From an uncultured Clostridia bacterium (lineage in GTDB: Bacteria; Bacillota; Clostridia; Oscillospirales; Acutalibacteraceae), in assembly GCA_947625485.1 (NCBI GenBank), contig CANQOP010000010.1:1-64000 (forward strand): DNA of 64,000 nt, read 5' to 3'. A program made the position numbers and the translations under genes. Below the pieces are notes generated by a model, which had not been told where the DNA came from, searched no databases, and worked only from the letters and a program-made list of their open reading frames with translations. This document shows, one piece after another, positions 23,029 to 32,392 of the stretch. Position 1 is the stretch's first letter; every line of letters starts with the position of its first letter.

Positions 23029-25581
23029 TTGGAAAATTTCGATAAATACTATCGTTCCTATAAATATATGCAAAAACACCTCGCTACAGATTTTACTGCT
23101 AACTACCTCAATACCAATTTGGAGGATAACGACAAGGGTCAGGATGTCCTCTCAGGCCGACTTAACGAAAAGGTTATTGATATGGAATGGGTTACCGCGA
23201 TAGAGGATACTCTTCCGTATATAGAAAAGGCAATCGCTGAACAGCGCCGATTCATTATAGAAAACAACGAAGTCTACAGAATTGATAAGGCGAAAATTAT
23301 TAACAAGGATTCTGTAAAGCATTTAATCCAGCACACTAATTTTATTGATAACATTGACGACGATGGCAGAGTAACTCCCAATAAGGTTTTAACCATTGAG
23401 CGTGAGGACTCCTTTGAGACCTATGAAAATCGTTTTTTGATTACGCTTATTGAACAAGCAATGATGTTTGTCGGAGATAAGTACAGAAAAATGGTGGACG
23501 CTCCGACCGATACATATAATGAGGTCCAAATGAACCGCGACCTCGTGCTTAATAATCAGCGAATTACCTTTAAAGTTCAGTATTCAAACGAAGTTAAAGA
23601 CGCTAAGGCGGATGACCTGGACGTGCAGGATATTGAAAAGCTTTCCGACTTCGACCGTGTACGCCGTATACGCCAAAAGCTTAACAGCTTTCTGAATACC
23701 GATATGATGCAGTCGCTGAAAAATGCAGTAAGAGTTAAGCCTCCGATAAACCGTACAAACCTTATGACAAAAAACCCCAACTATAAGGCTTGTCTCGATT
23801 TGTTTAACTACCTTTACGCTTATAATAAGGAAGGCTTTGAGATTGTAGGCAGAGAATTTACCGGTAAAATGGATAAAGAAGTACAGCAGGGTCTGTATTT
23901 CTCGCTCGGTTTCCAGCATTTTATGCTCTCAATATCAACTAACCCCGCACTTAAAAAAATGCTCGAAGAAAGGTATCAGGAGCAGAAAAAACGCCGGGAA
24001 AACGGACAGGATTCCGAAACAACCGATATTATAGAAAAAATCCGTAAGGAAGAAATGAAAATCCGCTTGCAGGAAATTCGCGAGCGTGAGAAAATTATTC
24101 GCGACCAAAAAGCTGAAATTTCCGCATTAAAGCGTGAAATAGAAAAACGCGATAAAACTATCGAGTCTTTGAGAAGCTCTATCAAGGCTCTTGAAGAACA
24201 AATTAAAGAACTTCAGAAAGAGCTACAGCAGGTTAAGGCTGAACTCGTTAAAGCCAAGGAGCGTATTGCCGAACTTGAAGCAAAGGTTGCGGAGCTTGAG
24301 GCAAAAATCAAAGTCCTTGAAGCTAAGATTGCCGAACTTGAAGCTAAGATAGCAGAACTCGAAAAGATTAAGGCAGAGCTTGAGGCTAAAATTGCCGAGC
24401 TCGAACAGATTATTGAGGAACAGAAAGCCCGCATTGCCGAGTTAGAAGATACCGTTGCAAAGCAGAAAGCCCGTATTGAACAGCTTGAAGCATATGTTGC
24501 CGAGCTTGAGAAAACTAAGGCACAGCTTGAGGAAAAGGTCGCAAATCTTGAAGCCGAAAATGCTGCTCAGAAAGCGACAATCAAGGCACACGAGGCAACC
24601 ATTGCACAGCAGAAGAACGCTATCGCGTCCCTCGAAACGGAAATTGCCGGCGCAAGGAAACAGATTTCCGACCTTACGGAAACGCTTGCTCAGCGTGACA
24701 AGACTATTTCAGAACAGTCGAAAACAATTGAAGACCTCAACACTAATCTTGCAAACCTCACAACCGAACTTGCCGACGAAAAAGAAAACCATAAGGCTGA
24801 CGTTGAGGCAGAAAAAACAGCTCATACAAACCACGTTTCTGAGCTAAACACTCTGTTTGAGGGCGAAAAGGCTTCGATTGAAGACGCTCACAATAAAGAG
24901 ATTGAAAAGATTAAAAAAGAACATAAAAACGCTATTGATAAGGTTAAAAAGCAGTGCGATGCTGATAAGAGCCGTATTCAGAAGGAAGCAGACAGCCGTG
25001 TAAAAGCTGCTCAGAAGGAAGCCGACAAAAAGGCAAAGGATGAAATTAAAAAGCAGGTTACAAAGGCTCAGGCAGAGGCTAGGAAGGCGGCTAAAAAGGC
25101 GAGCGAAACTGCAGCTAAATTAAAAAAGGAGCTCAAAATTCAAAAGGGTGATGAAGGCCTTTTCCGTTACGACTATACCTTGGGCGCTCTGGGCGTTCAG
25201 TCGATGAAGGCTATGTCAATTGCGGCGTCGGGTCACGACCTCAGCGCGCTCCCTCACCATAACGACCTTATGAGCCTTTTTATCGTTCAGGACAGTAAGA
25301 AAATTACTGTTTATTCAGGTAAACACACGAACCTCGAAGTTATAAAGAATCTTCGGGGAGCGTCCGACTTTGACGCGTGTAAGCAGGTTGTCGCGGACGC
25401 TTTGAGGAAAGCTGACAAATCCTGCGCTTACATAACATATAAAACAGTCGACAGGCTGTATATGAATAATTTTGCGAAGTACCTCGAGGATGAGGTTCAC
25501 TTCGGCGCAACCCAGATTTTCCACAACAAAACCCAGAAAAGCGGCAAGTCCGTAATTGGTATTTATTTTTACAGAGGTTAA
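23029..25581 (+). CDS. Large coiled-coil protein with DUF2357/McrC-partner-like N-terminus
   Basis: 850 residues from TTG after GAGGTGAAAGG. The first 320 residues are globular; RRFIIENNEVYRID and DSFETYENRFLITLIEQ (about 128-143) resemble the DUF2357 region of proteins that accompany McrB-like ATPases. Residues about 325-705 are a very long coiled coil with heptads such as AELEAKIAELEAKIAELE. The last 145 residues are again globular (LFRYDYTLGAL, ending IGIYFYRG). No signal peptide and no clear PD-(D/E)XK nuclease motif. It follows the ATPase gene by 87 bases and ends one base before the next fibre gene. I infer a cytoplasmic partner of the ATPase. Confidence 0.7.
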   Translation: MENFDKYYRSYKYMQKHLATDFTANYLNTNLEDNDKGQDVLSGRLNEKVIDMEWVTAIEDTLPYIEKAIAEQRRFIIENNEVYRIDKAKIINKDSVKHLIQHTNFIDNIDDDGRVTPNKVLTIEREDSFETYENRFLITLIEQAMMFVGDKYRKMVDAPTDTYNEVQMNRDLVLNNQRITFKVQYSNEVKDAKADDLDVQDIEKLSDFDRVRRIRQKLNSFLNTDMMQSLKNAVRVKPPINRTNLMTKNPNYKACLDLFNYLYAYNKEGFEIVGREFTGKMDKEVQQGLYFSLGFQHFMLSISTNPALKKMLEERYQEQKKRRENGQDSETTDIIEKIRKEEMKIRLQEIREREKIIRDQKAEISALKREIEKRDKTIESLRSSIKALEEQIKELQKELQQVKAELVKAKERIAELEAKVAELEAKIKVLEAKIAELEAKIAELEKIKAELEAKIAELEQIIEEQKARIAELEDTVAKQKARIEQLEAYVAELEKTKAQLEEKVANLEAENAAQKATIKAHEATIAQQKNAIASLETEIAGARKQISDLTETLAQRDKTISEQSKTIEDLNTNLANLTTELADEKENHKADVEAEKTAHTNHVSELNTLFEGEKASIEDAHNKEIEKIKKEHKNAIDKVKKQCDADKSRIQKEADSRVKAAQKEADKKAKDEIKKQVTKAQAEARKAAKKASETAAKLKKELKIQKGDEGLFRYDYTLGALGVQSMKAMSIAASGHDLSALPHHNDLMSLFIVQDSKKITVYSGKHTNLEVIKNLRGASDFDACKQVVADALRKADKSCAYITYKTVDRLYMNNFAKYLEDEVHFGATQIFHNKTQKSGKSVIGIYFYRG

Positions 25582-25582
25582 T

Positions 25583-26833
25583 ATGAATATGAAAACCGGC
25601 CGTAACCGGCGTCTGCTGATTTCTAAAAATTCAATATTGATGCTGGTTATGCTGGTTGTTGTTTTCCTCGCTGTTTCCGCGTGGTTTTACGCAAAACTGA
25701 ACGATGCGAACGCGACGGGTATTACCGTGAAAACTTCCTCTCAGGGAGCTCTCCAGCTTGCTCTTCCTTACAACGGAAGTTATCCCGATTTTGCGGAAAA
25801 CGAGGAGCACGACCCCAACGCAGGTTTTTTTGATAAGATAAACTTCAGCGAAACTGACTATATGAGAGATATGCTAAAGGACGTAACCGGCGACGGCAAG
25901 AAGTTTATAATTCCTACATTTGATTCCGCTATCAGCGTAAAGGACGGAAGAACCGTCGTTGAGAACGGAGAGTGGGTTGACGCGGATTCCAGTAAGACCG
26001 TGCTCGACGACGAGTTTAACGAAAACGATAACAAGTACTACTATATTTCTCTTGATTTTTATGCGCGCGCCAAGAGTCCGACGGTGGGGATAAGGGAAGG
26101 GTCTTATCTTTCAACGCTATCCGAAATTGAGAAAAAACCGCTCAAGTCGCAAAATAAGGACGATATAATCAATCCAAGCTCCGTGAGCGGAGAAAACGGA
26201 TTTTTTTCCGCCGATGCAATTGTCGGCGCTATGAGAGTTTCGCTGGTCGGCGCACCGGTTAGCGGGCATAGCGAGAGCAACGGCGTATGGAACGATACAT
26301 ATCAAGGGGACGGCGACTGGGATGCGACGTCAAAGTGCAAATTCCTATGGCTTCCGAGACCCGATCTTTTCCTACAGACCGACGACTCTATGACCAGATG
26401 GAACCTTAAAACCGGCGTAAAACCAACCGATATGGACGGAGTAACCTACAAGCACAGCTTTTATAAGGCAGAGCTAACGTCGGATGAGGTTACCAACCGA
26501 GGCAAAAAGGTTACTAAGACGATTTATAACGATAAGGCAATAATTGATAAAGATGCCGATGATGAAGAACCTGATTTCTTCCACGTTACGAAGATTGACA
26601 ATAAAACGAATACCCATGTCGATTCGAGCAAATCTCTGTACGATACACCTAAATTCGGGCAGAATGTAACAATCGAAGATGAAAAAGACTCAAATACTCT
26701 TGTGCGTTTCAAGAACAATGAAGAATATTATCTCTACAAGTTTAAGCTCAACCTTTGGATTGAGGGAGACGATGCAGAGGCGAGACGAGCGATGAACGAC
26801 GGTCAGTTTAAACTGAACCTTGTATTTGGATAA
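25583..26833 (+). CDS. SipW-dependent exported fibre-type protein
   Basis: 416 residues from ATG 25583 after AGAGG, starting one base after the coiled-coil gene. The signal helix ends FLAVSAWFYAKLND, a variant of the TYAWF site. The mature part is longer than in the first subunits, with Asp/Glu-rich loops, and ends LWIEGDDAEA (Trp392) plus a final strand FKLNLVFG. The two Cys-bearing signature positions are changed to Ala here. Role as a fibre subunit or tip protein is inferred from the shared signal and C-terminal signature. Confidence 0.68.
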   Translation: MNMKTGRNRRLLISKNSILMLVMLVVVFLAVSAWFYAKLNDANATGITVKTSSQGALQLALPYNGSYPDFAENEEHDPNAGFFDKINFSETDYMRDMLKDVTGDGKKFIIPTFDSAISVKDGRTVVENGEWVDADSSKTVLDDEFNENDNKYYYISLDFYARAKSPTVGIREGSYLSTLSEIEKKPLKSQNKDDIINPSSVSGENGFFSADAIVGAMRVSLVGAPVSGHSESNGVWNDTYQGDGDWDATSKCKFLWLPRPDLFLQTDDSMTRWNLKTGVKPTDMDGVTYKHSFYKAELTSDEVTNRGKKVTKTIYNDKAIIDKDADDEEPDFFHVTKIDNKTNTHVDSSKSLYDTPKFGQNVTIEDEKDSNTLVRFKNNEEYYLYKFKLNLWIEGDDAEARRAMNDGQFKLNLVFG

Positions 26834-26868
26834 TATACAATTACTAAAATGTAAAGAGAGGTGAAAAT

Positions 26869-28203
26869 ATGGACAGCAAAATAAAAAGGCTCACGAGTAT
26901 CTTCCTTCAGAACCGTCCCGGTAAGCGGCAAATTGTGTTGTCTGTAGTTTCTCTTATTCTCGCCTCTCTTGTGCTTATGTCCGCGACCTACAGCTGGTTT
27001 GTGCTGCACGAAAGCGAGGCATATACCGATAATATAAAGCTTGACGCAGGAAAGGGTCTGCGAGTAAATGACCTTGAAAATACTCTGCAGAATATTTCCG
27101 ATAAATCTTTCCTGGTGCCCGCATCCTCGCTCGACGGACGAAATTTGTTTTTTGCGGCAGACGGTTCTCAGTTCGGAAGCACAAGCACGCAGGAGCTTAC
27201 ATACAGAAACGCAAATATTGGAGATAAGAACGTAAACTTTGTCCAGATTGACTTCCAGCTTACGGCGGAGGCAAATAATACGGGCGTTTATCTTGATACA
27301 AGCGCTCCCGAGGATGATAAGGACGTTCCCCGCACGCATATGTATTTTGCGGGGTGGAAGAATGATGAGGACGCTAGTAAATACGGTTGGAAAAATGCCG
27401 ACGAAGCTATAGAGGCTTCAAAGGCTCTTCGTGTTGCTCTCTTCTATGAGGGTATGGACGACAATAAGCCGATAGTGTTCAGCTCTCAGAATCAGACAGT
27501 AACGACAGACGCAGTTACGGAGATTGACCGTACCTCGGGCGAGTTTATTAGCGACGAAAGGCAGATTGCGTATTCCTTTAAGGATTATGCCTACGGAAAA
27601 AAACAGGTTATAACTATGGGACAGGGAGAAACGAGAAACTTCTCCTTGATTTTGTGGCTCGAAGGTACTGATGAAAAGCATTGTACAAGCGACATTGCCG
27701 GTAAAAAGATAGATTTCTCCTTTGCAATGACAACTTCTTGGGAGAACACGGTTAAGATTAGATTTCAGGATACCACAAATAAGATTTCTCCGTTCCTTGA
27801 CAAAAATCAGAGCTGCTCGCTCGTACTTAACTACAACGACATTTCTCACGGAATTAAAGATTACAAGGTCACAATGTATAAGGAAAACGACAGTGACAAT
27901 ATTTGGTACTGCAATATTCCGGGAATGGCGTTTAACGACCTTACATTTGAGATTGTTAAGGATTCGACGAGAAAGATTTACAGCTATAACTTTGATACAG
28001 AATCAGAGGATTCAAATCGGCCTTTGAACTGGGAAAAGACCAAATCCGGCGTTTCCACGAAGTACCGCGGCGAATCAACGCTATATATAAACGATGGCTG
28101 GAACGATACCTATTACGCGGGTCACTGGTATGACGGCGATATCGAAGAGAAGGGCGACGGCGGCGATTCAGGCGAAGTCGGCGGTGGAGAAGATGAATGG
28201 TAA
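26869..28203 (+). CDS. SipW-dependent exported fibre-type protein with extra C-terminal module
   Basis: 444 residues. The signal helix ends LMSATYSWFVLHE. The fibre-type domain carries LWLEGTDEKHC (Trp263). After it a second module of about 110 residues starts VKIRFQDTT and contains IWYCNIPGMAF, a pattern that recurs in the next two genes and resembles the CBM26-like starch-binding fold. The C-terminus is a Gly/Asp/Glu-rich tail (about 424-444). GAGGTGAAAAT precedes the ATG. I infer a subunit that carries a binding module. Confidence 0.68.
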   Translation: MDSKIKRLTSIFLQNRPGKRQIVLSVVSLILASLVLMSATYSWFVLHESEAYTDNIKLDAGKGLRVNDLENTLQNISDKSFLVPASSLDGRNLFFAADGSQFGSTSTQELTYRNANIGDKNVNFVQIDFQLTAEANNTGVYLDTSAPEDDKDVPRTHMYFAGWKNDEDASKYGWKNADEAIEASKALRVALFYEGMDDNKPIVFSSQNQTVTTDAVTEIDRTSGEFISDERQIAYSFKDYAYGKKQVITMGQGETRNFSLILWLEGTDEKHCTSDIAGKKIDFSFAMTTSWENTVKIRFQDTTNKISPFLDKNQSCSLVLNYNDISHGIKDYKVTMYKENDSDNIWYCNIPGMAFNDLTFEIVKDSTRKIYSYNFDTESEDSNRPLNWEKTKSGVSTKYRGESTLYINDGWNDTYYAGHWYDGDIEEKGDGGDSGEVGGGEDEW

Positions 28204-28248
28204 TCACTGTATTACCGATAAAGATATTTACAGACGGGAGGTGTCACT

Positions 28249-30792
28249 ATGAAAAGAAAAGCTGAATTTACAACGTCATTCGGACGAAAGAATCTTTTGC
28301 TTGCCGTAGTGGCGCTTGTTCTTGTTCTGATGATGGCTGTCGGCGCGACCTACAGCTGGATTGAGGATATTAAGCTCGTTCAGGTGCAGATGACGGCCGA
28401 CGGGGACAGCAAGCCGCTCACCGTAGGCGAGGATATTTGCGCTACTGCCGAAATCACAAAGGATGAAACTGTGATTAACCTTGGCAATATTATTAAAGAA
28501 AGAGCAAAGGAAGATGCTGACGGTACTCCCGTTAAGGATGCCGACGGCAAAGATGTAATGGAAAAATATATCGACAAAAAAGGTTATTTCTACGAGTCGG
28601 GTGATATGCACCTTTCTCCCTGCTACAGCAACGGCGAGGATTTCTACTTTGCTGTTGATAAAAAACAGATGAACGGCCAGGACACAAGCAACGCCTACCG
28701 ACTGGGCAATAAGGACGACGAGAATGTAAACTATATCAGTATGACGCTTGAAGTTTCGTCTCCTGAGGCGTCTGCCGACTTTTGGTTTGATGAGATTCCG
28801 ACGGTTAAGGCATCTAATGGGTCGGAGATTGAGGGCGCCCGGTATTCAGTAACCGTAGACGGTGTGACGAAAGTATTCTCAAAAAACGGAACCGATTGCA
28901 AAACTGTTGCGTCAACTACTGCTACAACAACGCAGACAGTACTTGCAAACAGACTTGCGAGATTTACATACGGCAATTCGGAGAACACAACTACCGACCT
29001 TGGTAAAAACGGAAACATACTCTTTTCCGTAAATAAGGGAGAGTCCGTAACGCTTAACGTTAAGATATGGCTCCAGCAGGGTACTGTTTCCGACGTTGAT
29101 CTTTCGAATATTGACCTCACTATAGTTTCATCTCTGAACAAAACGCACAGAATTCTCTTTCAGGATAACACCACAGGTGCCGGAGCTGAAAGCTGGCTTG
29201 GAAACAAATCCGCAAGAATGTTCCTTGCAGTTCCGAGTCTCAGAATCGGAAGCAGCTGGCAACAAGGCAAGAGTTACTGGGAGATGAAGAAAAACAGTTC
29301 ACTTAGCAGCAGCGCAGGAAAAGATGTTTACTGCCCTGTTGATACGAGCGGAAAAGAAATATCTCTGCCGGCGACTCTGAACGGCGAGAAGGTATACTTC
29401 CTGAGATGTTCATCAAGCGGCTGGAACACTGGAGACAGCCTCGATATTTTAAAAAATATTGGTATTTCAAAATTTTATAACTACTGGGATGCAAATATTC
29501 CCAATGTTTATGACGACAGCAAGTTTACCGTATACGGCGGTACTCTCGACCAGAATGCTGTCGATAGAATTGGAGATGGAAGAAAGCCTACCTTCCGCGG
29601 AAACGGTACGTGGGGTGAGGTTGTTACCATAAAGGTGACGAATGATAACACCTCCACTAATTTAGCGCCGGAAAAAAAGACGAACGGCGACCTAAACAAC
29701 CTGTTCATCGTGGATCATAGTGACGAGGATACGTTAGGTGAAATTCATTACCAGACTATGAACTGTTTTAGTCAGAGCGGAAACAACCACCAATGGAGAG
29801 CTTATGTTCCCGCATCCTCAACAAAGCTTGAATTTTGGTTCCATCAGTACAGATATAGCGACAATGAAAACAACACACAGCGTTACTGGGCATACCGTGA
29901 GGATAGAGACTTTCAGGTAAGGCCGAAAACTTCTACAGTATATCATTTGACTTCCGAAACGGCAGGCTACTGGGAAGGTTCGGGAAAGGTTTACTTTGTT
30001 AATACCGGTAAATGGTCTTCACCCAGCGCTTATATCTGGCAAGAGAGCGGCACCTGGTACGAAGCGTGGGTCGGAGAGTCTATGAAAAAGACCGATATGA
30101 CCGTTAAGGTGAATAACATTTCATATGATGTGTATTCTTATGAGATTAATTCCAAGAATATGATATATAACAATGTCATATTTAACAGCGGTGATAAAAA
30201 TGACAGTTCCGAGAAAAACGGAAAGCAGACGAAAAGCCTGATTATGCAAGTCGGAAAGTTCTACTACTATAATTACTCGAACAACAAGGACAACGGAAAA
30301 TGGTACGACAGTCTCAGCGATATTCCCGACAGCGATGTCAGCGGTGGCGGCGGAGACGACGGTGGCGGCGGAGACGACGGTGGCGGTGGCTCCGTTGATT
30401 ATGGCGACCACAAGACTATTTCTGACTACTATCTGTATGCATATATACAGAATGATTCCGCTCACACATATGTGTCTCCCGATAATGCAGGAGACCTTAA
30501 ATTCAGGAAGAACAGCGGCAATTCATACCGTCTTCTAATTAACCTGACAAAGGACGTTCCCTGTTATATTCACATCAGAAAGCTAAACGGAACTAACGTT
30601 GTAAATGAGTTCGGCGTCGGAGGGTCAGGAACAAAAATTGTAAGAGCTTCCACAAATCCTATAGGATTCTCTTCGACACAGAGCGCTCAACCGGTACTTA
30701 TTGAGACGGATGTAACAGGAACTTACGCTATCAACTTCACTATCGATGGTGAGGGGCATCCGCAGGTAACCGTTACATATCCGCCGAAGTAA
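28249..30792 (+). CDS. Large SipW-dependent surface protein with CBM26-like modules
   Basis: 847 residues. The signal helix ends VGATYSWIEDIK. A fibre-type domain (about 30-295, with a degenerate IWLQQGT in place of the Trp-Glu-Gly signature) is followed by a module starting RILFQDNTT (about 301) and a clear CBM26-like module at about 578-690: GKVYFVNTGKWSSPSAYIW, then a Trp-rich stretch, YSYEI, VIFNSG and QTKSL. A Gly/Asp linker (about 698-714, GGGGDDGGGGDDGGGG) joins a last beta domain. Starch-binding modules of this type occur in amylases of Ruminococcus; here no catalytic domain is present, so an adhesin role is likely. Confidence 0.7.
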   Translation: MKRKAEFTTSFGRKNLLLAVVALVLVLMMAVGATYSWIEDIKLVQVQMTADGDSKPLTVGEDICATAEITKDETVINLGNIIKERAKEDADGTPVKDADGKDVMEKYIDKKGYFYESGDMHLSPCYSNGEDFYFAVDKKQMNGQDTSNAYRLGNKDDENVNYISMTLEVSSPEASADFWFDEIPTVKASNGSEIEGARYSVTVDGVTKVFSKNGTDCKTVASTTATTTQTVLANRLARFTYGNSENTTTDLGKNGNILFSVNKGESVTLNVKIWLQQGTVSDVDLSNIDLTIVSSLNKTHRILFQDNTTGAGAESWLGNKSARMFLAVPSLRIGSSWQQGKSYWEMKKNSSLSSSAGKDVYCPVDTSGKEISLPATLNGEKVYFLRCSSSGWNTGDSLDILKNIGISKFYNYWDANIPNVYDDSKFTVYGGTLDQNAVDRIGDGRKPTFRGNGTWGEVVTIKVTNDNTSTNLAPEKKTNGDLNNLFIVDHSDEDTLGEIHYQTMNCFSQSGNNHQWRAYVPASSTKLEFWFHQYRYSDNENNTQRYWAYREDRDFQVRPKTSTVYHLTSETAGYWEGSGKVYFVNTGKWSSPSAYIWQESGTWYEAWVGESMKKTDMTVKVNNISYDVYSYEINSKNMIYNNVIFNSGDKNDSSEKNGKQTKSLIMQVGKFYYYNYSNNKDNGKWYDSLSDIPDSDVSGGGGDDGGGGDDGGGGSVDYGDHKTISDYYLYAYIQNDSAHTYVSPDNAGDLKFRKNSGNSYRLLINLTKDVPCYIHIRKLNGTNVVNEFGVGGSGTKIVRASTNPIGFSSTQSAQPVLIETDVTGTYAINFTIDGEGHPQVTVTYPPK

Positions 30793-30830
30793 TAAAAAAA
30801 TACAAAAATTTATATTAAGGTGGTGATACC

Positions 30831-32381
30831 ATGAATACAACAAAAAAGCTCCTTGTCTTGTGCTTAGTCGCGGTAGTAGGTATAGTCTCCTTTATGCCGT
30901 CAACGTTTTCGTGGTTTAACCACAGCGCAAAGCAATCCGGCGACAAGATGAACTACACGAGGGAAAGTCTCCCTGTGTCCGACAGCAAGATAACTATGAA
31001 GACCGAGTACCTCACTATGGAAAAGGGCGAGGACGGCAAAGACCTCAACACGCTCCTCTATGACGAAAAAGGTAATAAAATTATTGATACAACAAAGGGT
31101 ACTGGAGGACGTGTTGAAAATCAGGTTGAGATAAAGCCGGGTCACGCGCAGTATTTCCGCACGACCTTTGAAAATACAGGAAATGCAACCTCTATGGTTA
31201 GCATATCGCTAGCGAATCTTTCTAATATGCAGGATGTGCTCGTCGGTACGATTTCACCTGCCGTCAATGAGCGCGCCTTTTCCCGAAGAGCTTCGCTGAC
31301 ACGTGCGGCAAGCGGTAAAATGCGCGTGTATCTCAAGGTTCCTAAAACAATCAAAAACTGGAAGGATGCCACGTCAATAAGTATAGTTGCTAACGAAAAC
31401 ACAAGTAATAAAATACCGATGACTAAGCTTTCAAAAGCTCGTCACAACTCTGATATTTGGTACGGAGACCTCCCCGTAGGAACAACAACCTACTACTTCT
31501 ATGATCACGCGGGGGATACCGATAAAAGCAACCACTGGCACAGGACCGCGTCTCTCAACGAATACAAGCAGGACACATTTCTTACTCTTGAAAATGAGAA
31601 GACTCAGGACGGTAACGACTATATTGCAATCAATACGGACGAGTACAGAATTTTCCTTATGGTTCCCACAAGTATAACCACATGGGGAAGCTCCTCTGAC
31701 GTTCAGGTTATTGTTAACAATGATACGTCTAACCCTATCTCAATGGAGAAGGTTAAGGCTTCCGGCGGCGGAGATTATACTGAGGGGGGGTCAAAGGTAT
31801 GGTACGCCGACCTTCCCAACAGCGTTACAAAATATTACTTCAGAGTAAATAGCAGTTCATCAGGTACTAACAGAACAGCCGAATATAATTTTGAAAAGAA
31901 TACGACCGTTACGCTTACGAACACAACTACATCAGGTTACAGAGGTTCTACGTCCAGTCGTCTGACAGGACTTATTTCCGTTATGAACTGGTACAGCAAG
32001 CTGTCCATAATAAAAGGGCAGGGTGCGCAGATAAGCCTTGTTAACGGTACTGATTACATAGGAGATAAGAAAACACCTCTGAAATATTCAGTGGTAAAAG
32101 GCAGTTCATATATTACCGTAAATTCAAGCACAGGTCAGGTTTCTACGGCGAGTTCTATGCGATATGGGATAACAGCAACAATCAGGACCACCATCACAGG
32201 GGTTCTCGGAGATACACTTGACCTCGATACGGAGGTTGAGTCGCCTGAGAAACTCACTACCGTGCCTATCGCGCAGAATATTAAAGTACCTAAGGGCGGA
32301 AAGTCCTCTGTCGAGTGGTACATAATGAACGGAGACAAAAATAGCTCCGCATTTTTTGACAACGTATTCTATACACAGTAA
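30831..32381 (+). CDS. SipW-dependent surface protein with tandem binding-type modules and Ig-like domain
   Basis: 516 residues. The signal helix ends MPSTFSWFNHS, and the mature start contains a TasA-like strand region (QYFRTTFENTGN). Two tandem modules of about 110 residues begin MRVYLKVP (about 164) and RIFLMVP (about 274); both contain Trp, a run like NDTSNPISMEKV and a Trp-Tyr (IWYGDLP, VWYADLP). A BIG2-like bacterial Ig domain (about 390-465, YSVVKGSSYITVNSSTGQVS) follows. It is the last subunit before the second peptidase gene. Function is inferred as adhesion or fibre decoration. Confidence 0.66.
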   Translation: MNTTKKLLVLCLVAVVGIVSFMPSTFSWFNHSAKQSGDKMNYTRESLPVSDSKITMKTEYLTMEKGEDGKDLNTLLYDEKGNKIIDTTKGTGGRVENQVEIKPGHAQYFRTTFENTGNATSMVSISLANLSNMQDVLVGTISPAVNERAFSRRASLTRAASGKMRVYLKVPKTIKNWKDATSISIVANENTSNKIPMTKLSKARHNSDIWYGDLPVGTTTYYFYDHAGDTDKSNHWHRTASLNEYKQDTFLTLENEKTQDGNDYIAINTDEYRIFLMVPTSITTWGSSSDVQVIVNNDTSNPISMEKVKASGGGDYTEGGSKVWYADLPNSVTKYYFRVNSSSSGTNRTAEYNFEKNTTVTLTNTTTSGYRGSTSSRLTGLISVMNWYSKLSIIKGQGAQISLVNGTDYIGDKKTPLKYSVVKGSSYITVNSSTGQVSTASSMRYGITATIRTTITGVLGDTLDLDTEVESPEKLTTVPIAQNIKVPKGGKSSVEWYIMNGDKNSSAFFDNVFYTQ

Positions 32382-32392
32382 CTGGTGATATT

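Noticed and set aside
24210-25130. Long antisense frames opposite the coiled-coil gene
   Set aside because: They are by-products of the biased Glu/Ala/Lys codons of the heptads and have no ribosome sites.
21400-25581. A type IV McrBC restriction system
   Set aside because: The ATPase is membrane-anchored, no McrC nuclease motif is visible, and the genes are embedded without gaps among exported fibre genes.
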